Positions 7,338-15,840 of a DNA stretch of 64,000 nt are shown piece after piece. This stretch comes from Streptomyces lunaelactis (lineage in GTDB: Bacteria > Actinomycetota > Actinomycetes > Streptomycetales > Streptomycetaceae): contig NZ_CP026304.1 of NCBI RefSeq assembly GCF_003054555.1, positions 3,968,001 to 4,032,000 on the forward strand, written 5' to 3'. Made by a program: the position numbers and the translations under genes. Every line of letters begins with the position of its first letter. Position 1 is the first letter of the stretch. The notes under the pieces were generated by a model, which saw only the letters and a program-made list of their open reading frames with translations, had not been told where the DNA came from and made no database searches.

Positions 7338-8309
7338 TCAGAGCGCCCCGTCGCTGACCTGCAGCCAGTCGAGGAGGGCGTTGCACTGGTTGCCCGCCTC
7401 GCACGAGATCTTGATCTCGTTCTCGCCCTTCTTGAGATTCACCGGCGCCCAGGTGGTCTGCCAGTTCTTCTCCAAGTTCGGGTCCGAGGAGTTGATGAAG
7501 TTCTTCAGGCCCAGCGGGTTGGTGTTCGCCTTGCCGTTGACGGTCAAGGTGGCGTTGGCGTCCTGCGCCGGGATGGCGTAGCGCACATACAGGCGGTACG
7601 ACTTCTTCTCGGCGACGTTCGCCTTCCAGGTGACCGACGCGCCCGGAGCGTTGAAGCCGGTGACATACGCGCCACCGGAACCTTCCGCGCCCTTGACGTC
7701 CTTCGCGAGCGCGGCCGGCGCACCCAACTGCAGCGTCGCCGCGTCCTGCTTCGGCAGCTCCACCGGCTCGTCCGGCGCCGTCGGCTCCTCGCTCGGCTTC
7801 ACGCTCTGGCCCGCGGTCGCGCCGCCGTTCCCGCCCGGCTGATTGCCCGCGGTGTCGTCCTTGCCGCCATTCATCAGTGCCACGGTGATGCCGATCACGA
7901 CGACCGCGACCACCGCGATCGCGGCGATCAGCAGGACCTTGGTGTTGGGGCCGCCGCTGCGGCCGCCGCCGTGACCGCCCGGCTGGGGCGGGACCGGGCG
8001 GGTGGGCGCGCCGCCGGGGTACGTCTCGGGTGCCGCGTACTGCGCGGTCGGCTGGCCCTGGCCGTATGCCGGCGGCTGCTGGCCGTACGCCTGCTGCTGC
8101 GGGACCTGCTGGCCGTACTGGCGCTCGCCGACCGTCCGCACCTGGTTGTACGAGGTTCTGGGGACCCCGGGCTGCGCTGCGGGACCCGGATAGCCGTAGC
8201 CGCGGCCCTGGCCGGGCGGTGTAGCGCCCGCTGCCTGTCCATCCTCGTACAGGTAGCCGAACGGATCGTCGTCCTCGGGCGTGCTCGCGCCGTTGTTCGC
8301 GGCCGTCAT
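7338..8309 (-). CDS. Single-pass membrane protein with C-terminal carbohydrate-binding-like domain
   Basis: 323 aa. The first half is a disordered, Gly/Tyr/Gln/Pro-rich cytoplasmic region (GYGYPGPAAQPG, QYGQQVPQQQAYGQQPP), then one membrane segment (IAAIAVVAVVVIGITVAL). After a Glu/Pro linker comes a C-terminal domain of about 130 aa resembling CBM6/CBM35-type beta-sandwich modules (SVTWKANVAEKKSYRLYVRY, KKGENEIKISCE). The C-terminal domain would face outside. ATG at 8309 is preferred to GTG at 8318 because GAGGAG lies 8 bases before it. Ligand unknown; cell-surface or wall sugar binding is an inference from the fold. Confidence 0.7.
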   Translation of the reverse strand: MTAANNGASTPEDDDPFGYLYEDGQAAGATPPGQGRGYGYPGPAAQPGVPRTSYNQVRTVGERQYGQQVPQQQAYGQQPPAYGQGQPTAQYAAPETYPGGAPTRPVPPQPGGHGGGRSGGPNTKVLLIAAIAVVAVVVIGITVALMNGGKDDTAGNQPGGNGGATAGQSVKPSEEPTAPDEPVELPKQDAATLQLGAPAALAKDVKGAEGSGGAYVTGFNAPGASVTWKANVAEKKSYRLYVRYAIPAQDANATLTVNGKANTNPLGLKNFINSSDPNLEKNWQTTWAPVNLKKGENEIKISCEAGNQCNALLDWLQVSDGAL

Positions 8310-8396
8310 CCCAGTCACTCCTCACCATGTCGTCAGCACATCGCCGACGCGGGCGAGCCTACCCGGTTCGGAGTAGCCAAATGGGTGGCGTTGGCC

Positions 8397-10055
8397 TCAG
8401 CCCGCCCGCCGGTGCACCTTCGCCCGGGATCGCTTCTCGATGTACATCCGCTGATCGGCAGATTGCAGGACCTCCTCGACGGACATCCCGCAGCTCGCCC
8501 AGCCGATTCCGAAGCTGGCCCCGACGCGGACCCCGCGGCCGCCCACCCGGATCGGCAGGATGATCGCGTTCCGCAGGCGTACGGCCAGGTCCGCGGCGTC
8601 CGCCGCCGCCAGGCCGTCGGCGAGGACGACGAACTCGTCACCGCCGAGCCTGGCGACCGTGTCCCCGTCCCGTACGCCGGTGGTGAGCCGGCGCGCGACC
8701 TCCACCAGCACGGCGTCGCCCGTCTGGTGCCCGAAGCGGTCGTTGATCGACTTGAAACCGTCCAGGTCGCAGAAGAGGACCGCGAGCCCCTTGGTGCCGT
8801 CGTCGGTCTCGCCGTCGGGCGCGACCGTGTGCACATGGTGGGTGTAGAGGCCGCCGACCGACTCGCTGCCGAAGCCCTCGCTGCGGAAGATGTGCTCGGT
8901 GTCACCACCACCGCCGTCGCTGCCGCCGTACGCCGCGTCCAGCGCCTCGATGGCCGTCTCCCGCGCCGCGTACGGCCGCTCGCACAGCCGGGAACTGAGC
9001 CGCGCGCGCAGCTCCGCGCTGTTGGGCAGACCGGTCAGCGAGTCGTGCGAGGCGCGGTGTGCGAGCTGCAGCTCGTGCCGCTTGCGCTCCTCGATGTCCT
9101 CGACGTGAGTGAGGAGAAACCGGGGGCCGTCCGCGGTGTCCGCGACGACGGAGTTGCGCAGCGAGACCCAGACGTACGTCCCGTCCCGGCGGCCCAGACG
9201 CAGCTCGGCGCGCCCGCCCTCGGCGGACGTACGGAGCAGGGTGCCGACGTCCTCGGGGTGGACCAGGTCGGCGAAGGAGTAGCGGCGCATCGCGGAGGCG
9301 GGACGTCCGAGCAGCCGGCACAGCGCGTCATTGGTACGCAGCAGCCGGCCGTGCTGGTCGCCGCCCATCTCGGCGATGGCCATGCCGGACGGGGCGTACT
9401 CGAAGGCCTGCCGGAAGGACTCCTCGCTGGCGCGCAGGGCCTGCTGCTCGCGCTCGAGGCGGACCAGGGCGCGCTGCATGTTTGCTCGCAGCCGGGCGTT
9501 GCTGATCGCAATCGCGGCCTGGGACGCGTACATCTGGAGCGCTTCCTGGCCCCAGGGTCCCGGCCGGCGCCCGTTGCGCGGGCGGTCCACGGAAATCACA
9601 CCAAGGAGTTCGCGGCCGCCGCCCGACGCGTACATCGGGGCGTACAGGCGGTCCTGCGGGTGCCACTCGTCCTCGAAGCGGGGATCGGGTCCCTCGGTGT
9701 GCCACTGCGGCACGTCGTCCTCTATGAGGACCCAGCCCTCGGTGTGCGGAATGAAGCGCAGCTCGCCCCAGGCCTCGCCCATGGAGAGCCGGCGTTCCCA
9801 GGAGGGGCGCGAGCCGACCCGTCCGGTGATCAGGGCTTCCGCTGCGGCACTGCCGGCGAACGCGGCGACGACGAGATCACCGTCGGGCCGTACGAGATTG
9901 ACGCAGGCCAGCTCGTAGCCGAGTCCTGCGACGATGCCGTCGGCGACGGTCTGCAGAGTGTCGGCCAAGCTCCGGGCCGTGTTGAGGTCCGCGACGACCT
10001 GGTGCAGCTGCCGCAGGGTCGCAAGACGGACGTAGGGCTCCGACTCGGTCTCCAT
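8397..10055 (-). CDS. cdgB: GAF-PAS-GGDEF diguanylate cyclase
   Basis: 552-aa cytosolic enzyme making cyclic di-GMP, the second messenger that controls BldD in Streptomyces development. An N-terminal GAF domain (about 20-170) is followed by a short coiled linker, a PAS/PAC domain (about 200-320) and a GGDEF domain. The active-site GGDEF is at 471-475 with the product-inhibition I-site RDGD five residues before it, so it should be active and feedback-inhibited. A Gly- and Ser-rich insertion of roughly 60 residues splits the N-terminal part of the GGDEF domain before LAVLFCDLDGF. ATG at 10055 has GGGGAG upstream. Domain order and chromosomal neighbours match CdgB of S. coelicolor. No EAL domain. 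Confidence 0.92.
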   Translation of the reverse strand: METESEPYVRLATLRQLHQVVADLNTARSLADTLQTVADGIVAGLGYELACVNLVRPDGDLVVAAFAGSAAAEALITGRVGSRPSWERRLSMGEAWGELRFIPHTEGWVLIEDDVPQWHTEGPDPRFEDEWHPQDRLYAPMYASGGGRELLGVISVDRPRNGRRPGPWGQEALQMYASQAAIAISNARLRANMQRALVRLEREQQALRASEESFRQAFEYAPSGMAIAEMGGDQHGRLLRTNDALCRLLGRPASAMRRYSFADLVHPEDVGTLLRTSAEGGRAELRLGRRDGTYVWVSLRNSVVADTADGPRFLLTHVEDIEERKRHELQLAHRASHDSLTGLPNSAELRARLSSRLCERPYAARETAIEALDAAYGGSDGGGGDTEHIFRSEGFGSESVGGLYTHHVHTVAPDGETDDGTKGLAVLFCDLDGFKSINDRFGHQTGDAVLVEVARRLTTGVRDGDTVARLGGDEFVVLADGLAAADAADLAVRLRNAIILPIRVGGRGVRVGASFGIGWASCGMSVEEVLQSADQRMYIEKRSRAKVHRRAG

Positions 10056-10184
10056 TGCTCGCTCTCCCCGAGACCTCGACAGCAAACTCCAGGGTTCTCA
10101 TCAGCGTTCTTGTTGCGGTATCACGGCCACTGAATCACAGCGAGCTGCTCACTCGGTACGCAGGGTCAACAAATACTGCACTCT

Positions 10185-10198
10185 GTGACTCAAGTCAC
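10185..10198. promoter_or_regulatory. Candidate BldD site upstream of cdgB
   Basis: GTGACTCAAGTCAC is a near-perfect palindrome (arms GTGACT/AGTCAC), 130 bp before the cdgB start. It fits the BldD consensus form GTGA-n-TCAC. BldD is reported to control cdgB in S. coelicolor; the site itself is inferred here. Confidence 0.5.
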
Positions 10199-10360
10199 AT
10201 CAGATGATGAAAGGTTGGGAGCGCGGGGTGGGAGCTCCATGGCTTTCTTGAACGCAAATTCCGTGTGCCGGTTTTTGCATGTTGTCCCGACCGGTCCTAG
10301 GACCTGACTGGTCCCCTGGGCCGATGCGGGCGCCGGACGGCCGAGACTAGCGTTCCTCGT

Positions 10361-10915
10361 GTGTTGCAGACGACCCCTACTCCCGCCCCTGTTGCCATCC
10401 CCCATGCTGAGGGGGTGAGCAACGAGGAGTTCCGCGCGGCTATGTCCCGACTGGCCTCGGGCGTGGTGCTGGTGACCGCGCACGACGCCGACTACGGCCC
10501 GCACGGCGAGGACGCCGGCATGACGGCGACCGCGTTCATGTCGGTGTCACTGGACCCGCCCCTGGTACTGGTGAGCCTGCGGAACGGCTCCCGCATGGAC
10601 GACCTGCTCGCGGAACAGCCGCTGTGGGGCGTCTCGGTGCTCTCGGAGAGCCAGCGGCACATCGCGGGGCGCTTCGCGATGAAGGGGCGGGTCAGCGACC
10701 GGCTGCTCTTCGAGGACATCCCGTACACGAGGGGCGAGGTGAGCGGGGCGCTGCTGGTGCGGGGAGCGCTGGCGACGCTGGAGTGCCGTACGGAACAGCG
10801 GATCGAGGCGGGGGACCACACGCTGGTGATCGGGCGGGTCCTGACGGCGGGCCTGGAGAGCGCGGACGGCGGCCCCCTGGCGTACTTCAAGGGCCGCTAC
10901 CGCCGGCTGGGCTGA
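10361..10915 (+). CDS. Flavin reductase family (FMN-binding) protein
   Basis: 184 aa with the flavin reductase-like split-barrel: FRAAMSRLASGVVLVTA at the N-terminus, GMTATAFMSVSLDPPLVLVSL, then the C-terminal HTLVIGRVL and GGPLAYFKGRYRRLG. These proteins reduce flavin with NAD(P)H, usually to feed a two-component monooxygenase. None is adjacent, so the partner is unknown. GTG at 10361 starts at the very beginning of the transcript region and may be leaderless; GTG at 10415 (VSNEEF) is an alternative that removes a Pro/Thr-rich leader. Confidence 0.82.
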   Translation: MLQTTPTPAPVAIPHAEGVSNEEFRAAMSRLASGVVLVTAHDADYGPHGEDAGMTATAFMSVSLDPPLVLVSLRNGSRMDDLLAEQPLWGVSVLSESQRHIAGRFAMKGRVSDRLLFEDIPYTRGEVSGALLVRGALATLECRTEQRIEAGDHTLVIGRVLTAGLESADGGPLAYFKGRYRRLG

Positions 10916-11020
10916 GCGCGACACATCAGCCTCGCCGGACACAGAGATCCTGCCCCGCCGGCGATTGAGGCGCGGGGTCCGGGGCAGGGGTCCAGGGCAG
11001 CGCCCTGGCAGGGGCCCGCC

Positions 11021-11485
11021 TTACCAGTCCCGCCCCGTCCGCCCCCGCTTCGTCTCCGCCCGCGCTTTCTTCTCCCGCAGCCGCCGCTCATTGATCCCCC
11101 GCGGAATCCGCGTCGCCCGCCGCGGCCTCGGCGGCGGCGCCGTCGCCTCCGCGAGCAGCGAAGCCAGCCGCACCGCCGCCGTCTCCCGGTTGCGCCACTG
11201 CGAGCGGTGCTCCGACGCCCGTACGGAGATCACGCCCCCGACCAGCCGCCCCGCGAGCCGCTCCAGCGCGCGCTCCTTCCACACCGGCGGCAGCGCCTCC
11301 GTTTTCGCGAGGTCGAAGCGGAGCTCCACCTGCGAGTCGCTGGTGTTGACGTGCTGGCCGCCCGGCCCCGACGACCTGGAGAAACGCCACATGAGCTCGG
11401 CCTCCGGCAGGGAGACCGAACCGCGAATGCTGTGCTTACCCGGGGGACGACCCCCGGACCCCCGATGGGGCTGGGTCCCGGACAT
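11021..11485 (-). CDS. arfB: Peptidyl-tRNA hydrolase ArfB-type ribosome rescue factor
   Basis: 154 aa. It carries SRSSGPGGQHVNTSDSQVEL: the GGQ motif of class I release factors without a codon-recognition domain, as in ArfB/YaeJ. The C-terminus is strongly basic (RRLREKKARAETKRGRTG), the tail that enters the empty mRNA channel of a stalled ribosome. It would release nascent chains from ribosomes on non-stop mRNAs. ATG at 11485 (SGTQPHRG) is preferred to upstream in-frame ATGs. Confidence 0.88.
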   Translation of the reverse strand: MSGTQPHRGSGGRPPGKHSIRGSVSLPEAELMWRFSRSSGPGGQHVNTSDSQVELRFDLAKTEALPPVWKERALERLAGRLVGGVISVRASEHRSQWRNRETAAVRLASLLAEATAPPPRPRRATRIPRGINERRLREKKARAETKRGRTGRDW

Positions 11486-11668
11486 GTGTCCATGGTCCCG
11501 TGCCCGCGCCGTTCGCGTCACCCGCTTTTACACACAGCTGTGCGAGTCGCGCCGCAAAGAAAGCAAATACGTATGGAACCTGGCGGTCCCTTGCATGCGT
11601 TATGACGTGTGACGGTAGCTTCGGGAGCGCTCGAAGCCCGCACACACGACCACGAAGGGGACTTCCCC

Positions 11669-12244
11669 ATGGCAGTAAGCCTGTCCAAGGGCGGCAACGT
11701 CTCGCTCACCAAGGAGGCACCGGGCCTGACCGCCGTCACGGTCGGCCTCGGCTGGGACGTCCGCACCACCACCGGCACCGACTTCGACCTCGACGCCTCC
11801 GCGATCGGTGTGAACCCCGGTGGCAAGGTCGCCTCCGACGCCCACTTCGTCTTCTTCAACAACAAGGCGACGCCGGACCAGACCATCGTCCACACCGGTG
11901 ACAACCGCACCGGCGAGGGCGGCGGGGACGACGAGCAGATCAACGTCAACCTGGCGGGTCTGCCGGCCGACGTCGACAAGATCGTCTTCCCGGTCTCGAT
12001 CTACGACGCCGTGACCCGCAGCCAGAACTTCGGTCAGGTGCGCAACGCCTACATCCGCATCGTCAACCAGGCCGGCGGCGCTGAGCTCGCGCGCTACGAC
12101 CTGAGCGAGGACGCCGCCACCGAGACCGCGATGGTCTTCGGCGAGCTCTACCGCAATGGCGCGGAGTGGAAGTTCCGCGCCGTCGGCCAGGGTTACGCCG
12201 CGGGCCTGGAGGGCATCGCCCGCGACTTCGGCGTCACCCTCTGA
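11669..12244 (+). CDS. terD: TerD family calcium-binding stress protein
   Basis: 191 aa, the standard TerD length. It starts [15 protein letters not shown] and contains the calcium-binding segments [13 protein letters not shown] and [10 protein letters not shown], with the conserved HFVFFNN. TerD proteins are tied to tellurite and oxidative stress tolerance and to differentiation in Streptomyces. GAAGGGG lies just upstream of the ATG. Single gene, not in a full ter operon, and followed by a strong terminator. Confidence 0.93.
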   Translation: MAVSLSKGGNVSLTKEAPGLTAVTVGLGWDVRTTTGTDFDLDASAIGVNPGGKVASDAHFVFFNNKATPDQTIVHTGDNRTGEGGGDDEQINVNLAGLPADVDKIVFPVSIYDAVTRSQNFGQVRNAYIRIVNQAGGAELARYDLSEDAATETAMVFGELYRNGAEWKFRAVGQGYAAGLEGIARDFGVTL

Positions 12245-12298
12245 CGTAAGCGGCTCTGACGTACGCGTCTCTGACGTACTGAGTACGCAGTCAACAGC

Positions 12299-12329
12299 AG
12301 GAGCCCCCGGCCGCTCGCCGGGGGCTCCT
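12299..12329. terminator. Bidirectional terminator between terD and the M1 peptidase
   Basis: A perfect 13-bp stem (AGGAGCCCCCGGC and complement) with loop CGCTC lies between two convergent genes, 55 bp after terD and 30 bp after the peptidase stop. Confidence 0.85.
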
Positions 12330-12358
12330 TCCGTACCCCTGTCGCACCTCTGCCGTTG

Positions 12359-13747
12359 TCACGGCGTCGCCGGCTTGTCCTTCCCGTACAGCCAGGTGTC
12401 CCACAGTTCGTCGAGGTCCTTGCCGGACTTCTTCTCGACGTACGCCGTGAAGTCGGCGGTGGACGCGTTGGCGTGGCGGTACGTCTGCGCCCAGCCGTGC
12501 AGGATCTCGTAGAAGGTGTCCTCGCCCACCGCCTGCCGGACCTTGTGGAGGACCATCGCGCCGCGGTAGTACACCGGATCTCCAGAGATGTCCGCAGCCG
12601 TGGGCGGATCGGCCGGCGCGAACTCCCAGTTGGCCTCGTCGGCGAAGGCTTCGTCGAAGGACTCCTGGGCACGTTTGTCGTCGTAGTCCTCGGCCCAGAT
12701 CCACTCGGCGTACTGGGCGAAGCCTTCGTTGAGCCACATGTCCTTCCAGGACTTGGGCGACACGGAATTGCCGTACCACTGGTGGGCAATCTCATGAACG
12801 AGCGTCGTGACATCGAGCTGGTCCAGGGGGAAGACGGGCTTGGTCTGCGTCTCCAGGGCGTAGCCGACCTCTTTCGTCGGCACGACGATCGCGCCGGTGG
12901 AGGAGAGGGGGTATGTGCCGAAGTTCTCCGTCGCCCACTCCATGATCTCGGGGATCTCGGCGAGGACCTCCGCGCTCTCCTCGGCCACCGCCGGGTCCAC
13001 GGCGGTGAGGACGGGCACGCCGGAGGGCGTACGGGACGGGGTCAGCCGGAAGTCTCCGATGGCGAGTGTGGCGAGGTAGCTCGCCATCGGTTCCTTCGAC
13101 TTCCAGGCGAAGGTGGTGCGCCCGCCGGTCGTGCGCTCGCTCTTCAACTCGCCGTTGGAGATGGCCTTCAGGCCCTTGGGGACGGTGACCGTGATGTCGT
13201 ACGTGGCCTTGTCGCCCGGGTGGTTGCTGCCGGGGAACCAGGCCATCGACCCGGCGGGCTGGCCGACCGCGAGCGCGCCGTCCGCGGTCTTCAGCCAGCC
13301 TTCCTCCGAATTGTCCCCATCGGTGATCATCTCCGGGTCGCCGGAGTAGCGGACGACCGTGCGGAAGGTCGTGCCCTTGCCGATGTCGCTGTGCGGACGC
13401 AGCGTCAGCTCGTCGCCGGCCCGGTTGGCGGCGGCCTTCTTGCCGCCGACGGTCGCGCCCTCGACCGTCATCCCGTGGAGGTCGAGGTTGAAGGCGCTCA
13501 GATCCTGGGTGGCCCGGGCGGTGATCTCGGCGGTGCCCTTGAGGCGGCCCGTCTTCGGCTCGTAGTCGAGGGTCAGGGCGTAGTGCTGGACGTCGTATCC
13601 GCCGTTGCCGAGCTTCTTGAAGTACGGATCGCGCACGCCCGCGGCTCCCGGCTTGCCGTGCACGCCCGGACCTTCGTCCGTGCAGCCCGCGAGGAGCAGC
13701 AGGACGACGGCGGGCGAGAGGGTGCGTACGAGGGTTCGCTGGTCCAC
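12359..13747 (-). CDS. M1-family zinc metallopeptidase lipoprotein
   Basis: 462 aa. Lipoprotein signal with lipobox LAGC at residues 19-22, so it is probably anchored on the outer membrane face. Aminopeptidase-N-like beta domain (YDVQHYALTLDYEP) and catalytic domain with HEIAHQWYGN (two zinc His and the catalytic Glu) followed 18 residues later by NEGFAQY (third zinc ligand). The exopeptidase GxMEN motif is absent, and the length is about half that of typical PepN because the C-terminal helical domain is missing. This form is common in actinobacteria. It would trim peptides outside the cell; natural substrates unknown. Confidence 0.9.
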   Translation of the reverse strand: MDQRTLVRTLSPAVVLLLLAGCTDEGPGVHGKPGAAGVRDPYFKKLGNGGYDVQHYALTLDYEPKTGRLKGTAEITARATQDLSAFNLDLHGMTVEGATVGGKKAAANRAGDELTLRPHSDIGKGTTFRTVVRYSGDPEMITDGDNSEEGWLKTADGALAVGQPAGSMAWFPGSNHPGDKATYDITVTVPKGLKAISNGELKSERTTGGRTTFAWKSKEPMASYLATLAIGDFRLTPSRTPSGVPVLTAVDPAVAEESAEVLAEIPEIMEWATENFGTYPLSSTGAIVVPTKEVGYALETQTKPVFPLDQLDVTTLVHEIAHQWYGNSVSPKSWKDMWLNEGFAQYAEWIWAEDYDDKRAQESFDEAFADEANWEFAPADPPTAADISGDPVYYRGAMVLHKVRQAVGEDTFYEILHGWAQTYRHANASTADFTAYVEKKSGKDLDELWDTWLYGKDKPATP

Positions 13748-13843
13748 GCGCTTGATCCTATGCGGGCGTACGCGCGGGGCCGGTCCGTGGGGCCGCGATG
13801 CCCAACGGGAGTACTGCGCAGCCGACTTGCTGCCGCTTGCCGA

Positions 13844-14401
13844 CTACCTGCCCAGCGCCGCGACGCCCGCCTTCGCGAACTGCTCGTCCAGGTCGCCGCT
13901 GGGGGCGCCCGCCACGCCGATGCCCGCGATCGGGGCGCCCTTGGACTGCACCGGGGCGCCGCCCGCGAGGAAGAGCGTGCCGGGGATGTCCTTCAGGTTC
14001 GGGGCCTGCTCGAGGCGCTTGGCGAGCTCGGAGGTGGGGGCGTTCCAGGAGACGGCGGTGAACGCCTTTCGCTCGGCGGAGGCGTACGACTGCGGGCCCG
14101 CGCCGTCGCCGCGCAGGGTGACGATGGTGTTGCCGTTGCGGTCGACGACGGCGACGGTCACGCGCTGGTTCGCCTTCTCGGCGGCGTCCAGAGCGGCCTG
14201 CGCGGCCTTGGTGGCGGCCTCGACGGTCAGGTGGGCGGACTGCTGGAGGTTGCGGTCCGAGGCGTCGGCCGTGACCGCGGCGCGTGAGGCGGCAGCCGGG
14301 GCTGAGGCGCTCGCGGACACGGCGCCGAAGGTGCCGGCGCCCAGCGCGGCGGCGGCGACGGCTCCGGTCAGGACGCGGGTGCGCAGAGACATCTTCTTCA
14401 T
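13844..14401 (-). CDS. hbpS: Extracellular haem-binding protein HbpS (GlcG/DUF336 family)
   Basis: 185 aa. Signal peptide MKKMSLRTRVLTGAVAAAAL with an ASA-type cleavage region, then a GlcG/HbpS domain: TVEAATKAAQAALDAAEKAN, VAVVDRNGNTIVTLRGDG, KAFTAVSWNAPTSEL, LFLAGGAPV and GIGVAGAPSGDLDEQFAKAG. In S. reticuli and S. coelicolor the octameric HbpS binds haem outside the cell and modulates the sensor kinase SenS according to iron and redox stress. Here it is divergent from senS-senR, the expected arrangement. ATG at 14401 begins a proper signal peptide. Confidence 0.92.
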   Translation of the reverse strand: MKKMSLRTRVLTGAVAAAALGAGTFGAVSASASAPAAASRAAVTADASDRNLQQSAHLTVEAATKAAQAALDAAEKANQRVTVAVVDRNGNTIVTLRGDGAGPQSYASAERKAFTAVSWNAPTSELAKRLEQAPNLKDIPGTLFLAGGAPVQSKGAPIAGIGVAGAPSGDLDEQFAKAGVAALGR

Positions 14402-14514
14402 GGTCGTTGGCTCCTTGGGCTCGGGGCTTCTCTCTCTCGATCCTCGGGTCGGCTCCGGGCCCGGACGGTCGGCGTACCGGCTGCTCCGCGCAGGCATGAT
14501 GGATGACGGCCGGG

Positions 14515-14530
14515 TCAGCCGATCGGCTGA
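14515..14530. promoter_or_regulatory. 16-bp perfect palindrome between hbpS and senS
   Basis: TCAGCCGATCGGCTGA is a perfect palindrome in the 200-bp divergent gap, 72 bp before senS and 114 bp before hbpS. A SenR operator is plausible because SenR regulates hbpS; not verified. Confidence 0.45.
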
Positions 14531-14601
14531 TGCGGAGGTGGTCCCGCCGGGTCACGATGCAGAAGAAGACCCAGCTCACACGTGATCCAGCAGGAGAGTC
14601 C

Positions 14602-15840
14602 ATGTCCCCCGCACCGCCCGCCGCTGCCGACCGGGATCCCGATGCCCGCTGGCTGGTGACGGTGATGAACACCGCCTTTCTGGCCCTCCTCGCCGGATCC
14701 CTGCTGCGCTATCTCCTCAAGCACCCGGACAGCCCGCGGCTGCCCTGGGTCGTCGGCCTGAGCATCGCGCTCGCCGGGCTCCAGCTCGCCGGCCACTGGC
14801 TGGGGCGCGGGCAGCGGCCGGGCCGCCACGGCCTGGTCGTGCTCGGCTCGGTCGTCGTGTGCTGGGTCGTGATCGTGCTGCTGGCACCGAGCTTCGCCTG
14901 GTGCGCCGTACCGCTGATCTACACCGGTCTGCGCTCCCTGCCGACCCGGGCGGCCGTCACCCTCGTCGCGGTGCTCTGCGCGCTGGTCATGATCGCGGAG
15001 TGGCGCCTGGCGGACGGGGTGGACCCCCATCTCCTCCTGCTGCCGCCTGCCGTCGCCGTCCTCGCCACCAGCGTCTTCATCTACATGCGGCGGCAGGCCG
15101 ACCGGCTGCGGGCGACGGTGGACGACCTGATCCGCACCCGCCGCGAACTGGCCGCCACCGAACGGCGCGAGGGCACCCTCGCCGAACGCGAGCGGCTCGC
15201 CATGGAGATCCACGACACCCTCGCGCAGAGCCTGTCCAGCCAGCAGATGCTGCTCCAGGCCGCGGACCGCACCTGGGACAGCGACGCGGCGGCCGCCCGC
15301 GGCCACGTCCGTACCGCCGAGTCGATCGCCGAGCGCAGCCTCGCCGAGGCCCGGCGCTTCGTGCACGATCTGGCCCCGGCCGGTCTCGCGGAGGGCGGCG
15401 GCCTGGCCGAGGCGCTGCGTACGCTCGCCGGGCGCGAGTCCACGGACTCGCTCCAGGTGCGCTTCCACCGGGACGGGACGCCGGTGGAGCTGCCCGACCG
15501 GGTCCAGTCGGCGCTGCTGCGGATCGCGCAGGGCGCGCTGGCGAACGTACGGGAGCACTCCGGCGCCGCGAACGCCGCGCTCACCCTCAGCCACCTGGAC
15601 GACCAGGTGGTGCTGGACGTCGCCGACGACGGCCGCGGCTTCGTGGTGGTGCCGCCGGGCGTACGGGGGGCGTCTGGGACTCCGGGCGTACGCGGGGCGT
15701 CCGGGACTCCGGGCGTACGCGGCCACGGACTGCCGGCGATGCGCGCCCGCGTACGGCAGCTGGGCGGCACGCTGACGATCGAGTCGACGCCCGGCGAGGG
15801 CGCGGTCCTGTCCGCCGCGATCCCCCTGGGGGACGCGTGA
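14602..15840 (+). CDS. senS: Sensor histidine kinase SenS
   Basis: 412-aa NarL-class histidine kinase. Five or so N-terminal membrane segments (residues about 20-170), a coiled linker, then HisKA_3 with the phospho-accepting His in MEIHDTLAQSLSSQQ, and a HATPase domain with NVREHSGA and DVADDGRGF. An unusual run of two and a third 9-residue repeats (GVRGASGTP) sits at residues 353-373, in the ATP lid between the G1 box and HGLPAMRAR. GGAG precedes the ATG. SenS senses extracellular redox and haem state with HbpS and phosphorylates SenR; the genes overlap by 4 bases (GTGA). Confidence 0.92.
   Translation: MSPAPPAAADRDPDARWLVTVMNTAFLALLAGSLLRYLLKHPDSPRLPWVVGLSIALAGLQLAGHWLGRGQRPGRHGLVVLGSVVVCWVVIVLLAPSFAWCAVPLIYTGLRSLPTRAAVTLVAVLCALVMIAEWRLADGVDPHLLLLPPAVAVLATSVFIYMRRQADRLRATVDDLIRTRRELAATERREGTLAERERLAMEIHDTLAQSLSSQQMLLQAADRTWDSDAAAARGHVRTAESIAERSLAEARRFVHDLAPAGLAEGGGLAEALRTLAGRESTDSLQVRFHRDGTPVELPDRVQSALLRIAQGALANVREHSGAANAALTLSHLDDQVVLDVADDGRGFVVVPPGVRGASGTPGVRGASGTPGVRGHGLPAMRARVRQLGGTLTIESTPGEGAVLSAAIPLGDA
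15658..15720 (+). repeat. 27-bp tandem repeats inside senS
   Basis: Two full in-frame copies of a 27-bp unit encoding GVRGASGTP and a partial third (GVR) lie in the ATPase-lid region. The copies differ only at third codon positions (CGG/CGC, TCT/TCC), so the expansion has persisted under coding constraint. The resulting Gly-X-Y pattern is collagen-like. Confidence 0.85.
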
